Shown here one piece after another: positions 13,172 through 24,691 of a stretch of 64,000 nt of DNA. The notes under the pieces are model-generated. The model ran no database searches. It had not been told where the DNA came from and saw only the letters and a program-made list of their open reading frames with translations. The stretch is from Acytostelium subglobosum LB1 (lineage: Eukaryota > Evosea > Eumycetozoa > Acytosteliales > Acytosteliaceae): positions 316,734 to 380,733 of the forward strand of contig NW_012236530.1 of NCBI RefSeq assembly GCF_000787575.1, written 5' to 3'. Each line of letters opens with the position of its first letter. Position 1 is the stretch's first letter. The translations under genes were made by a program, and so were the position numbers.

Positions 13172-16100
13172 ATGCCTTTGAGTAAGTCAACCTTCATGTT
13201 CTTTCATTCACTCAATTGATGAGTCTACTAAACACTCAATCAATCATTAGTCACAACACAATCCAGTAGTAGTAGTAGTAGTAGTGGACAATTAGATATC
13301 ACAACAGATAGTATTGACACATCGCCAGCAGCCACTAAGCTTGCACCATCTCCCAAACTCAAGTCGTGCTATCAAGATAAAGCATCGCCACAGATCCCTT
13401 CACCATCACCAATACCAACACAATCACAATCAACAATCAACAATAGCAACAGTAGTACTAAACTTAAGCGACTATCTTCAACACTTGTTGGAACTTTGGA
13501 ACAAGGAGGCACAACAACTGTTTCAAAGAAGAAGCTAATGACTTCGTCGTCGCATAGTCAGACGACGGCGATGTCGACATCCTTTGAGGCAGACCCCTCG
13601 ACACTTCAGTTCATTCAGACGGCAGTGCAACTCATTTACAAGTCAAGATCAAATGCACTCTCTTATCAACAACCATTGGTCGATGTCGATCTCTCACACC
13701 TCTTGTCAAACAACGATCGGTTCCCTGTATCCAGGAACGTCACACTCGAAGACTTACACGAGTACCGAAGCAAAGATGTAAGACATGGACCTCCATCCAG
13801 CTCATTCATTCATTCATTCAGGCGAGCTAACAGAAGACTTATATTGTGTAGATACTTTTGGAACTTGATGAGATCAATGAGATCAATAGAGACTTATACC
13901 TATGGTGCGACTATCTGGACTCCACTCCACTAAAGTTGGACATATTCGAGTGTCGGAAGAATGAAACAGGTGATACATACAAGCATGTATTGTTGGAAAG
14001 ATGGATATTCACATTCAAGTAAGTAGAGATATGCCAGCCTTCCAGCCTGGTGCACTCACTCACTCACTCTATCACTCACTCAAACACCAACAACAGACCA
14101 AAGCCAGCTGAGCATCAACCAAGTATAGAGCGTAGTGTAAAGGAGAGAGAGTTGACAATATCAGATGAGTTGAGTGGCTTGATGGTCCCAATCAATGATA
14201 CAGGCATACATGTTGGATCCCAATCTGGGACTCTGTCACCAAAGGAAGGTGTTGACGATGAACAGAACTATTCACATGAATGTCCAGTCCTCAAGTGTCT
14301 CTACTACACCCTCTCATCAATGCCCTTGTTCTCAAGTATCAAATACATGCAACAACATACAGAGATTGGACTAAAGGTCAAATATGGAGCATCCAAACAC
14401 TTCCCTCCTCCAGCGAACTTTGATCCACTTGATTGTAAGTTAAGTTAAGTTTGAGCATGCTATATGTTGCCTTTCTAACACCAACCAGATCCACATCTGA
14501 TCAAACTAAACTTCCTTCCCAACGTTTGAGACTACCAAGGGTAGCCTCACACTCACTGTACACTTTTCAAGTCGACCAAAGGAAGATGCATCACTCAACT
14601 TGGACATTGGCAATGCATCATCCCCGTCAATTATTATCTATCCAACACAATCATATTCAAATCTTCAATGTCATCCATTGTCCGTGGTCAATGATTCAAA
14701 CAATCAATCATCGTCTTCATCGCTGTCATCATCACAGCCCATTATGACATCTCCTACCCGTGTTGTATCGGGCAATAGCACTGGCAATGGCATTGGCCAT
14801 GGCAATGAAGTGTACAATCTATCAAAGCTACTTCAACAATCAAGCGTGAGCTCAAGCTCAAATACACAGTCAATCAATCCATCAAACAACCTTCAACAAC
14901 AACAACCAACTAATGTTGCGGCGTCCAACAACAACAAAATTGTCAACCCTACTGTACCATCCACATCCAACTCCACCTCAACTCAATCAACATCGCCTTC
15001 ATCGGCACCAATCTCAATACCTCCTCGATCATCCACACCGACAATCCCAATCAACCTCCCTAACTCTAACAACAACACCAATACTATCAACAACAGCAAC
15101 ACCAACACTAATAATAACAATCAATATACAACTACACCGACAAAGTCACCTTATAACACCTTTTCCTACGAATCACCATCAACGCCAACACTTTCCCCAT
15201 ACCTCAGATACAGCCCATTCTCTCCAAGCAGCCCGACCAACCACTTCCATCGCCAACCAATACCATCCCCGCCATCCCCGATACGTGTCGGCCATCGTCC
15301 ATTGTTTGTTGATGGTCCCATATTCACTTCTCCCTCCTCCCATCCCTCCTCCAACAATGCGATGATCACAATGATGTCCAACCTCAAGATTGGACATCAC
15401 TCCCAATTCTCACTCGACACACATCCCAATGGTGGAGGCTTTGGCGTGGGTGTTGGGGTCGGTGGCGGCAGCGGGCTCTCATTTGGATCATTCCAAGAGT
15501 CGATACTCAGTGGAAACATGTCCAACACTCCATCGACAGTGTTTGATGGCTATCTTGGCGACTTGGGTGTAAGCGGCAAGGACTATCTTCCGCCACACAA
15601 GAAGATACCCTACTCAGCGATCTACTACCACGTCGACTACGATGCTCCCTATGCGGCCACAATCGAACTTGGACCGAAAGGCTACCGAGTGCCACAAAAG
15701 GGTCTTATCCAAGTATGTATATATACTCATTTGTGATCCAGGGTGCCATCTGGACATTCACTGACATCACTCCAAACAAACATACGTAGTTGACGCTATT
15801 TAATCCCAATCATACACCGATCAAGACATTCCTGGTGAACTTTGACTTGACCAACATGCCACCCGAGACCAAGACATTCATCAGACAACGTATCATCTCG
15901 GTCCCAGTCGACAACACATCCTCCACATCATCCACAACATCATCCACAACAACATCATCAAGTAGTTTATCATCTAATAATGATAGACTGATGAATCACC
16001 ACAACAACAACAACAATCATAATCATCATAACAATAGTAATAATAATGGAGTACTCAAGTATGCGATTCACCTTCGATTCTTCAGCCCAAAGAAGAAGAA

Positions 16101-16224
16101 ATATTACCTCTATCGGAACATTAGAGTAGTGTTTCCATATCGAATGCCCGATGAAATGGAGAAGCTCAAGATCATATACGAATACCCACCGCCACCTGTC
16201 TATTACCATGCTCAAGAACAGTAA
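13172..16224 (+). CDS. ATOS (FAM214)-family protein with Atg13/HORMA-like N-terminus
   Basis: Predicted exons: 13172-13181, 13251-13777, 13852-14018, 14097-14434, 14489-15712, 15790-16224. The first exon is only ATG CCT TTG plus one base. The N-terminal 300 or so residues resemble the Atg13 HORMA fold: a DPSTLQFIQTAVQLIYKSR helix, LKLDIFEC, the strand VLLERWIFTF, then a TTKGSLTLTVHF strand. A long Ser/Asn/Pro-rich low-complexity region follows. The C-terminus carries the two conserved ATOS segments: SFQESILSGN...GYLGDLGVSG (DUF4210-like) and GPKGYRVPQKGLIQLTLFNP...KTFIRQRIISVPV (the domain once named chromosome segregation in meiosis), ending in YYLYRNIRVVFPYRMPDEME. Animal ATOS proteins are nuclear transcription-linked factors; the role here is inferred. 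The frame breaks at 14525-14527, where one extra T disrupts LNFLPN-V-ETTKGS; a sequencing indel is likely. Confidence 0.7.
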
Positions 16225-16234
16225 CATTAAGACG

Positions 16235-16270
16235 TACCCTTACCCTAACCCTTGCCCTCGCCCTTGCCTC
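16235..16270. repeat. Telomere-like CCCTTA/CCCTAA/CCCTTG hexamer array (1)
   Basis: Six tandem hexamers with a fixed CCCT core (TACCCT, TACCCT, AACCCT, TGCCCT, CGCCCT, TGCCTC) lie just after the stop of the ATOS-like gene. Similar arrays occur near 22571 and 61660. Confidence 0.7.
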
Positions 16271-16498
16271 TCACACACTCAGCACTCGAACACGAATAAA
16301 TGACAATGGTGTGTGAAGAAGTTCAATTTCAATTATTTTGATTTTTTGCTGATGATGTTGTGTGTGCAAGTAAGCGCACTCCAGGTTTGATCAATGATCA
16401 GTTAGTTGCTCAATCCGATCAACTCAACCAACCCTTGTAGGAAACAACATCATATTATATATATAAATAATATATATATTGTATAGAAAGCAACAAAC

Positions 16499-18592
16499 AT
16501 GTTGACAGTCGGTTGCAACAAACTCTTCCAAAAGTCATCACTATTCAAGTCGGCAGCATCGTTGACCAACACCAGATCATACGGTGTTCAGTCACGCACA
16601 GGTGTTGAGACCGGTCCATCACAAGGCCAGTTCTCACGCGCCTACCCCGTCATTGACCACACCTACGACGCCATTGTCGTCGGTGCTGGTGGTGCCGGTC
16701 TGCGTGCTGCTCTCGGTCTCACCGAGAAAGGTCTCAAGACTGCCTGTATCTCAAAGCTCTTCCCAACCCGTTCACATACTGTCGCTGCTCAAGTAAGCAT
16801 CATCACATGATCGATTGATTGATTGAGCGACACTAACACACCTACCCGTCCCTCGCCTCTTGGAATCATTCCAATCAATCACTAACTCACTCACATGATC
16901 GCGATTGAATGAATGAACGAATAACACAACATTGCGAACGAATCAAACAAACAGGGAGGTATCAATGCAGCTCTAGGTAACGCAGATGTTGATGATTGGA
17001 GATGGCATGCATACGACACTGTGAAGGGCAGTGACTGGTTGGGAGACCAGGACGCCATTCATTATATGTGTCGTGAAGCCGTGCCAACAGTGTTGGAGCT
17101 CGAGCAGTATGGTGTGCCCTTCTCGCGTATGGACGACGGTCGCATCTACCAACGTGCGTTCGGAGGACAGAGCAAGAACTTTGGCAAGGGAGGTCAGGCT
17201 ACGCGTTGCTGCGCCGCCGCCGATCGTACCGGCCACGCACTGCTGCACACTCTGTACGGCCAGTCGCTCAAGCACGACACCAAGTTCTTCATTGAGTACT
17301 TTGTCATGGACCTGATCATGGAGAATGGCGAGTGTCGCGGTGTCATTGCCTACTGCATGGAGGACGGCACCATCCACAGGTTCCGCTCGCACGCCACCGT
17401 CCTCGCCACAGGAGGATACGGTCGTGCCTATTTCTCGGCCACCAGCGCACACACTTGCACTGGTGATGGTAATGCCATGGTGATTCGTGCCGGTCTCCCA
17501 TGCCAGGACCTCGAGTTTGTTCAGTTCCATCCAACCGGTATCTACGGAAGTGGTTGTCTGATCACTGAGGGTGCCCGTGGTGAGGGAGGCTACTTGCTCA
17601 ACAGCGAGGGAGAGCGTTTCATGCCACGTTACGCCCCATCCGTTGCCGATCTGGCCTCGCGTGACGTTGTGTCGCGTTCTATCACAATGGAGGTGCGTGA
17701 GGGCCGCGGTGTTGGCCCAGAGAAGGACCACGCCCTGCTCAACCTGACCCATCTCAGCCCAGACATTATCGAGGAGCGTCTTCCAGGTATCCGCGAGACT
17801 GCAATGATCTTTGCCGGCGTGGACATCACCAAGGAGCCAATCCCCATCATTCCAACCGTCCACTACAACATGGGTGGTATCCCCACCAACTACAGAGGTG
17901 AGGTCGTCACCAGGAACAAGGAGGGCAACGACGAGATCGTCAAGGGCCTGTACGCCGCCGGAGAGGCAGCCTGTGTGTCCGTGCACGGTGCCAACCGTCT
18001 CGGTGCCAACTCACTGCTGGACATCGTCGTCTTTGGCCGCGCTTGCGCCAACACCATCGCCGAGGACCTGCCAAAGAACACCCCACATGCTCCACTTCCC
18101 AAGAACGCCGGTGAGGAGTCCATCGCCAACCTGGACAAGGTTCGTTTCGCCGACGGCCCACGTCTCACAGCCGACCTGCGTCTGGAGATGCAAAAGATCA
18201 TGCAGCGCAACGCCGCCGTCTTCAGAGACGGAGTCGTGCTCAAGGAGGGAGTCAAGAAGATCGACGAGTTTGCCAGGTCGCTCAAGACCGACATGAAGAC
18301 TGTCGACCGCAACATGATCTGGAACTCAGATCTGGTCGAGTCGCTCGAGCTCCAGAACCTGATGACCCAGGCCGTGCTCACCATGCACTCGGCCGAGGCC
18401 CGTAAGGAGTCGCGTGGCGCCCACGCCCGTGAGGACTACAAGGAGAGAGACGATGCCAACTGGATGAAGCACACCCTGTCCTACCTCGACGTCGAAACTG
18501 GAAAGGTTACGCTCGAGTACCGTCCAGTCATTGCCAAGACCTTGGACGAGGGCGAGATGAACTCCATCCCTCCAGCCAAGCGTGTATATTGA
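16499..18592 (+). CDS. sdhA: Succinate dehydrogenase flavoprotein subunit (complex II)
   Basis: Exons 16499-16792 and 16955-18592 give 643 residues. The subunit oxidises succinate to fumarate in the TCA cycle and passes electrons to complex II. The N-terminus ([20 protein letters not shown]) is a basic mitochondrial presequence. The FAD dinucleotide fold is [13 protein letters not shown], and the covalent FAD attachment histidine is about residue 93 in [10 protein letters not shown], right across the splice junction. Other conserved features are HPTGIYGSG, the catalytic Arg segment [41 protein letters not shown] and the C-terminal [13 protein letters not shown]. Length matches the family. TATA-rich sequence lies at about 16457-16480. 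Confidence 0.97.
16861..16873. repeat. Intronic palindrome TGGAATCATTCCA
   Basis: A perfect 5+3+5 inverted repeat inside the single sdhA intron (16793-16954). The same TGGAAnnnTTCCA pattern recurs in introns of three other genes in this window. Confidence 0.8.
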
Positions 18593-18940
18593 GGCAACCA
18601 ATCATTATCATTATCATCAACGTCATTACAGTTACATTACATAAAGCCAGCTAGTCTAGCATCATATCGAACACATAACAGTTTAAAAGTATCATTGTAC
18701 TTTAGTTCATTCGTTCATTGATTGGTCGAGTCTATGATGGAGGGGATTGCGATGATCATCTGATCCAATCCCTTCTTCTTCTTTGGTCGCCACGCTCACG
18801 ACTCAAGGTAGGCTCGAGCCGAGTTCTAGCAGTGTTGCATTTGCCATTCGGCTCCATCAATGATGATTTGGTCCAACTGAAGTAGATCCATATTATCGCG
18901 TTGTTGCAAGCATTATCGCACTGACGCGTGGATGTTTCAT
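18593..18940. other. Intergenic spacer downstream of sdhA and ZCCHC10-like gene
   Basis: Convergent 3' flanks of the sdhA gene and the zinc-knuckle gene. The part from about 18720 to 18920 is less AT-rich, but no frame or known RNA was recognised. Confidence 0.5.
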
Positions 18941-19470
18941 TCAATCTCTTCTCTTACGCTTCTTCTCCTTCTTGTCGGCACTGCTGTCTGATGAGACATC
19001 ACTGCTGCTGTCACTGCTGTCACTATCGCTGTCACTATCACTGCTATCGCTATCACTGCTGCTGTCACTGCTATCACTATCGCTACTATCACTACTATCA
19101 CTATCGCTTGATGATGTTGAACTTGATCTCTTCTTCTTATTCCTCTTTGATGTGCTACTACCACTGCTGCTGCTCTTCTTCTTATCGTCTTTGTCTGCGC
19201 CTGACATAGTCTTTAGCTTCTGCAGGTCCTTCTTATATAGTTCTGGATCATTCAGATAGGCTGTCCTTGTTGGCCTTGAACTGTATACTCTTTCATTCTT
19301 GCATTGGTATGTAGCTGAGTATGTGAATAATTATGAGTATTAGTTAGGATGTCCTGTTGTTCTGACCACTGACTGCTTCAACTGAATGGATACCCACCAT
19401 GTCCATACTGTAGACACTTCTGACAGCGAGTAGTCGCAAGTTTAGTTGTCCTATTCGTCTTTCTATCCAT
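18941..19470 (-). CDS. ZCCHC10-like zinc-knuckle protein with Ser/Asp-rich tail
   Basis: Two exons, 19470-19398 and 19314-18941, give 148 residues. A CCHC zinc knuckle is split by the intron: exon 1 ends after CQKCLQYGH and exon 2 opens with TYQC, giving the canonical C-x2-C-x4-H-x4-C only when spliced. The next segment, KNERVYSSRPTRTAYLNDPE, matches the characteristic stretch following the knuckle in animal ZCCHC10 (KRKYLHRPSRTAEL). The rest is a Lys-rich, then extreme (SD)n acidic tract ending in KKEKKRKRRD, also like ZCCHC10. Binding to nucleic acid through the knuckle is expected; cellular role is poorly known. The in-frame ATG at 19207 would lose the knuckle, so I prefer the upstream start. 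Confidence 0.75.
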
Positions 19471-19640
19471 TACATGTAATGTACTATTGAACGATCGAAC
19501 TACGAATGAATGAATGTCCATTCAATTTTCGAGAATCGGTCAATCAATCTTGTTGCTTGGCACAACTTGTTGTTGGTCAATCATTTGATTGACTTTTATT
19601 ATTATTGCCTTCAATTCTAGTTACACGGCAACATCAACAG

Positions 19641-21023
19641 TTAGTAATAGATACCATCAGATATCCACCAAGTGTTCTTGTTGAGGATCGCTGGATGATT
19701 ATGAACAGCAACTTGGAGCTCAGATAGAGGCACAGACTGGTACTTAACTCTAAGTTTAAAATGTTCCAGAGTAGTATTATGTTGAAGTGCTTCGGCCAGC
19801 GCTGGAGCAGCAAGTAGAATCGATCTATTGTCACATTCATCAATTTCATCATCGTTGTATACATTGATTGCTATTTCGGCTAACGAGATACTCTTGATGT
19901 TTGGACAATGAGCAATGACAAAGATGCCAATCTCTCTACATCCTGCGTCCAGTACCAAATGACTTACATTGTCGTAGGACTTTAGAACAGACAACTTGAC
20001 AGCTTCGAGATCTTCAGATGAGTCGTCTACACCCTCCCACTTGAGTTCACTGGCAATGCAATGGAACTTAAGATAGTCCATGTCATTCTTGACTGCCACT
20101 AGATTGGAGACAAGGCCAAGTTCGAGCCGGGTGACTGTTGAACGAGGGGACTGCAGAACAAACTGGAGGAGTCTCTGCTCATCGGCAAACTTCCACGGAA
20201 CGATTGAGAGCGATGTCAGGCTGGTGGTCTTGTTAAGGTACTCTAGCAGACCAGTAGTGAACCCCGCATCCACCTCCTCCTCTCTGTTGTAGCTCAGATT
20301 GAGTTTGAGCTCGGTCAAGTTGTGCAACAGGTCGAGTACTTCAAAGAATTGAGTTGGAGAGTATTTAGTTATTGTGAAGCTGATGGCACCATATCTTTGA
20401 TGAGTGTAGTTATCTCTTATCTCCAACGATGTGATATGGGTCAATTTGGAGAGTATGGTCTTTACTCCACATAAACCAACTTCCATTCCTTCTCCCGGAT
20501 ATGGCACCAGTATCACTTTCTTGAGGTTGGGATAGTTGACCTAATTGAGTGAGGCAATGTCCTCGTCTTTGATATAACCAAAGACATACATTAGGCTCTC
20601 TATTTGATTGCAAAGTGGTGCAATCTCATTGGACAATGGTCCATCGACCCATGACTTGAACGAGATGCCATGTTTCAAAAGTATTTCTGCACTACAGTCT
20701 GGCACCTGCTTAGTAGCTAGACCAAAACAAAAGCTATCTGTATTGGTTTGCGGATCAACAATGTTGACCAGTGTCCAAAGGGAGAACTTTGATTGACTGT
20801 ATAGATAGAAATGATCAGCCAGGAGCTTGACATCATAAGAACTACAAGAGTATGTTGTCAATGATTGACGGACGCTTTGAAAGTAGTTCCAAGACACCAA
20901 GGCAATGTTAAGTATCCATTGTTTCTTTGTAGTCTGTTGATAACCATATTCTTTTAAGGCTCTCAATTGACCATCAATCACAAGCCACCCAACTATTCGC
21001 CTAGAGATGATAATTTTGTCCAT
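19641..21023 (-). CDS. LRR/F-box-like protein interrupted by one in-frame TAG
   Basis: One frame is open from the ATG at 21023 to the stop at 19641 except for a single TAG at 20541-20543. The text on both sides reads as one protein (KDEDIASLN-stop-VNYPNLKKVIL). The N-terminal 160 residues have an F-box-like start (IISRRIVGWLVIDGQ... NIALVSWNYFQSV), and the C-terminal part has irregular leucine-rich repeats (LTHITSLEIRDN, NLTELKLNLS, TSLTSLSI, SHLVLDAGC, NIKSISLAEI). Such F-box/LRR proteins form large species-specific families in dictyostelids and are thought to act as ubiquitin-ligase adaptors; function here is inferred. The TAG may be a young nonsense mutation or a base-call error. If real, the product stops at 160 residues. 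Confidence 0.6.
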
Positions 21024-21101
21024 GTTTAGGGTGTGGAGTGGTCTTGTTTCTAGAATACGCTCAAATAAGTGATTGACTGCCGATCATCTGAAATTGATTA
21101 A

Positions 21102-21405
21102 TCAATGGATTCTAGGAATTCGAGATGGACAATCCCAGTGCAGTTGGATGTAAATATCATCTTTGACATCACGGATATAATCCATCCCCCAATACATCGA
21201 TACCTGATCAAAGTTTTTACCCTCCAAGACCAGCTTGCTTACCACAATCATTGATGTTTGACCATGCTAATCGCATAATCTTCATTTGAGCCTTGATGGT
21301 GACTGTGGAAGTTGTATGAGTGAGCTCTGTGTAAAAGACTTTTCCCTCATTGGAATGGAGTGAAGAAAGCTCAAATGTCTGGCATGGAACCCAAGTATCA
21401 CATTT
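21102..21405 (-). pseudogene. Remnant of an unrecognised protein-coding gene
   Basis: On the minus strand one frame reads KCDTWVPCQTFELSSLHSNE... and ends after NDCGKQAGLGG; a second frame continues with VSKLVLEGKNFDQVSMYWG...IYIQLHWDCPSRIPRIH and a TGA at 21102-21104. Composition and continuity suggest one coding sequence shifted once near 21210, without a clear start codon upstream. The family was not recognised. It could also be a terminal exon of a gene with a missing upstream part. It lies between the LRR gene and the four-TM gene. Confidence 0.4.
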
Positions 21406-21447
21406 CTATTTTAAACTACTACAGATACATAAAATCATATTCTGAAG

Positions 21448-22434
21448 ATGTCCAACAACGATTATATCAATAACGAATGTGGTCTTGAAGCTAGAAATGA
21501 GACCCATGAGACCAAGGAGAATTTGACTCGAGCTACGCTATCAAGTTTGCGTATTGGAAGCATTGTTCTCTCGATCTTCTCTTTGATATTTTTGATCATC
21601 TCACTTGCCGCACCTTGGTACTACACTTATAGCCTCTACTATTACAATAGAGATACGTCACTGGAAGTAACCAACTTTTTGGCGTATGCTGATGTATGTG
21701 TTGGTTCTCCCATCGATCGATGGATCAATCTTAAGATATCCATAATCTGACCTCAATGCATATTTTAGTCGACTTTCATTACCAAGCAATCAATTGAGAA
21801 AATCAAGATTTGGAGGAAGCCAGGCAGTGTCTTCAACCAATTTCTCTGGGCTCTCTCATTTATGACCATTGCACTCTTCCCGCTGGTGGCCTCTATTGCA
21901 ATTGATTTCAAGCGCCCGTCCTCAAAGAAACTCTCACTTATCCAATTCCTGACTACTTCACTTGCAATGTTCCTGACGGCTCTGGCCTGGTTTGTGTGGA
22001 TCGGAGTCACAATGGAGAGAAACGGAGGTTCCCTGTCCTACGCGTCCTACCACACAATCCAAAGTGTGGTAGGAAAGCCCATGTGGGGAATTTGGATTGG
22101 CCTGCTCGCTATGATCGCATTGGTCATCACTAGCGTCCTCAGGGGACTAATCTATAGAGGCATGCCGAAGATAATAACTGTACACCCAGGCAGTGGCCAT
22201 ATCCAGGTCATCCAGGGCACCCCAATGACCAACCTAAACCAGCCACAGTCACAGTACCAGCAGATCACTGTGGCTGTTCCACCCAACGTGGTCGTGGACG
22301 CCCAGCAGATGTACCGTCTGAACCTCNAGTATGTGCCTTGTGGATTCAGTGCCACCGGTCAACAACTGTTCTCGCAACAAAATATGCTGGAGCCATGTTC
22401 CCCTCCAACTTCCGAGGCACCTCTCAGTTCATAA
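21448..22434 (+). CDS. Four-transmembrane protein, unknown function
   Basis: Exons 21448-21693 and 21769-22434 (phase 0) give about 303 residues. Four hydrophobic helices are visible: IGSIVLSIFSLIFLIISLAA in exon 1, then FLWALSFMTIALFPLVASIA, FLTTSLAMFLTALAWFVWIG and GIWIGLLAMIALVITSVL in exon 2. The spacing (first loop long, second to fourth closely packed) resembles claudin/PMP22-type tetraspan proteins, but no signature motif was seen. The C-terminal tail is rich in Gln and Pro (LNQPQSQYQQITVAVPP) and probably cytosolic. One ambiguous base at 22327 leaves residue identity and possibly the frame of the last 37 residues uncertain. AATAAA follows at about 22443. Confidence 0.7.
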
Positions 22435-22570
22435 CAACTATCAATAAATCCTTTGATTGAGCCTATCATGCTAACGAGAGGATATCTTGAATTAAACTTT
22501 TGCTGATGGTTGACTTGTCTTTGGATGTTTGACGAATGACACATCCATCCCATCACTTGAGGAAATCAAC

Positions 22571-22636
22571 CTTACCCTTACCCTACACTAACCTTGCCCT
22601 TGCCCTTGCCCTTGCCCTTTCCCTTGCCCTAACCCC
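22571..22636. repeat. Telomere-like CCCTTA/CCCTTG/CCCTAA hexamer array (2)
   Basis: Between two convergent genes lies a degenerate tandem array of hexamers with a CCCT core, mostly CCCTTG. C-rich strand is the plus strand, as in the arrays near 16235 and 61660. Confidence 0.7.
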
Positions 22637-22686
22637 AACAAATGTGTAGATGGTGGACCAATAATAATGTTATTTATACATATATA

Positions 22687-24463
22687 CTACAACAAGGAAT
22701 GCACCTTCTTATTTGTACGTTGCTTTTGGTATTCAATTGGTATGCGTTGAAAGTGTTGATTGGTTGTCCATCCATTGATTGTACTGTGTTTGGTAATGTA
22801 TGAGTCGAGCCATGTTCGTCCACCATGCTCAATGATCGTTCCAATAAGTGAATCAATCTGATTGTCCCACCAATAAGGTATATCAATCAGTTTGATTGAC
22901 AATTGATTACAGATCACTCGTTTCTCAGCATCCCTATCGCGATAGATCTTGGCGTCGCCATAAAGCCTCGTGTCTTGGAAGTGCTGTTTGCCCTGATACT
23001 CAAACGCCACGTTCAATGAAGGGATGTAAAAGTCCAACTGGAAGCCAAAGTTTGTGCTGTTGGTGTATCGCAGACGGGCCAGGTCGCGGTACTCCTCGAT
23101 CACCTCGTGATCGCCAAACAATCGCGTCAGGTACAGCTTGAGCAAGCGCTGCGAGGACTTCTTGCCTGGCGTGTTAAACTGTCGCGGGTTCCATTTCTGC
23201 TCAGGGTAGACCTGCGCCAGCGACTGGCAGAAGCCGCCATTGCGCTTCACCAACGAGAAGCCGCCAATGTCGCGGATCTGGCTCCAGGACAGACGGTACC
23301 AATCGGGTTGGTCCTTGATCTCGTAGTGTCGCGCGGCAAACTCCAGGAACTGCCGCAGCACCTCTGGGTCCTTGTGAGCGGCGCGTGGCAGATTGGCAAA
23401 GCGCCAGACTTGCCATCCCTGTGCATTGTCTATCAAGGCCATCACGACCTGTGCAGGGGAGCCTCCATGGAGCAACAACAGACTGTTGCCATAGTTATCA
23501 ATGAAATCCAACTTATTGATTCGATACCAATCCCTTGCCTCCTTGATTCCAAGTCTCGTCTGTAGCCATACCATGTACTTCTTCTGATTCTCAATGTCGC
23601 GCCAGTAGTTCCTAAGTGAGGTGAGGAGGGGAGTTAGAAGATTGATTGATTGAATGATTGAGTGATACATACTTTGGAGTATTGACAAACTTGAAGGGAA
23701 GCCAATCATAAGATGGATATTGCTTTTGTAATAGTTGATGAACAGAGTCGTTGTGGAGCTGGAGTAGACCACGTCCACGCAGTCGGATAAAGTCAGCCTT
23801 GGTGACTTGATACCACTGTTCATAATCGGTTGCTTCGAAACCAAGCTGTTTGGACATCCATGTCAGGTATTGACGTTGATGTGATACTTCCGCCCAATGA
23901 CCGCGTGGATACTGCAAGTTCATCATATGTTCTTGTTGAAATCTCCATGGCTGCCAATCATGATCCGGATATACCTTTCTTAACATCATATGTAATGAGC
24001 CACCATGTGAGTACAAAGGCAGTCCTGTCAAGTCAGACACTGTATACCATTCATCAAGATCTCTTTCTTTGATACCCAGTTGACTAATCATTCATTCAAT
24101 CAATCAATCAATGTGTGAGTAAAGTGTACCATTCATTTATCTCATTCATACAATCATTCATTCATACTCTGCTTTATCTTTAACAAGTTGATTCAGTTTA
24201 TCATCTTCAGATATTGATGTTGATGTTGATGTTGATGTTGATGTTGATGTTGATGTTATTGTTGTTGGTATTGATGTTGTTGATGATGTCTGAGTCGGCG
24301 TCGAAGTAACATCATGAAGTGGATGTTGATGTGATTGAATGAATGTGTCTGTGTTTGGGTCTGTGTTGTTGATGTTGCTGTAGTAAATACGTGTATTATG
24401 TCTTTGTATCAATGGTAGTAGAGTATATCTACATGTATATATTATCTGTCTATGTAATAACAT
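22687..24463 (-). CDS. Mitochondrial protein with four W/Y repeats and a RAP/PD-(D/E)xK-like domain
   Basis: Exons 24463-24168, 24083-23673 and 23611-22687 join in phase (543 residues). The N-terminus (MLLHRQIIYTCRYTLLPLIQRHNTRIYY) is basic and free of acidic residues, like a mitochondrial presequence, and is followed by a Thr/Ser linker. Four copies of an about 67-residue module follow, each with LGI-type start, DWY, a GxSLL..HGGS core, YP..W and WRF. The C-terminus has LDFYIPSLNVAFEYQGKQHF, then about 25 residues later AEKRVICNQLSIKLIDIPYWWD. This matches the RAP-type/endonuclease-like core, E-x-(D/Q)-G-x-x-H-F with a later K-R...IPYW. Unlike most RAP domains an upstream Asp is present, so nuclease activity is possible. 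RAP proteins act in organelle RNA processing. It starts 228 bp from a divergent mitochondrial PPR-like gene. Confidence 0.65.
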
Positions 24464-24691
24464 GTTACTTATTATTACTATTACATCATGTTACTCAATC
24501 AATCATTCTTTTCAAAATAAACCAAGTCCAGAGTTCTGTGTGATGATGTAATGAATGCGTTCAATTCGTTCGTTTTTGTGTTTCACTTTCATCGAGACTG
24601 GATTGTGTTTGAGTGCTCGACTAGTCTACACTTTAGACTCATGTTTGATTGGTATTGTTATACATAGTAATACATATATATATATATAGTT
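24464..24691. promoter_or_regulatory. Shared divergent promoter of two mitochondrial-protein genes
   Basis: The starts of the RAP-like gene (minus) and the PPR-like gene (plus) are 228 bp apart. A TATATATATATATA run lies about 20 bp before the plus-strand ATG. Sharing of control elements is inferred from spacing and the shared predicted location of the products. Confidence 0.4.

Noticed and set aside
20517-20590. An intron (GTATGT near 20587 to CAATTAG at 20541) that would remove the TAG of the LRR gene
   Set aside because: It has good splice signals but is 49 nt, not a multiple of three; joining gives a shifted frame that stops soon, while reading through the DNA without splicing gives continuous LRR-like protein on both sides.
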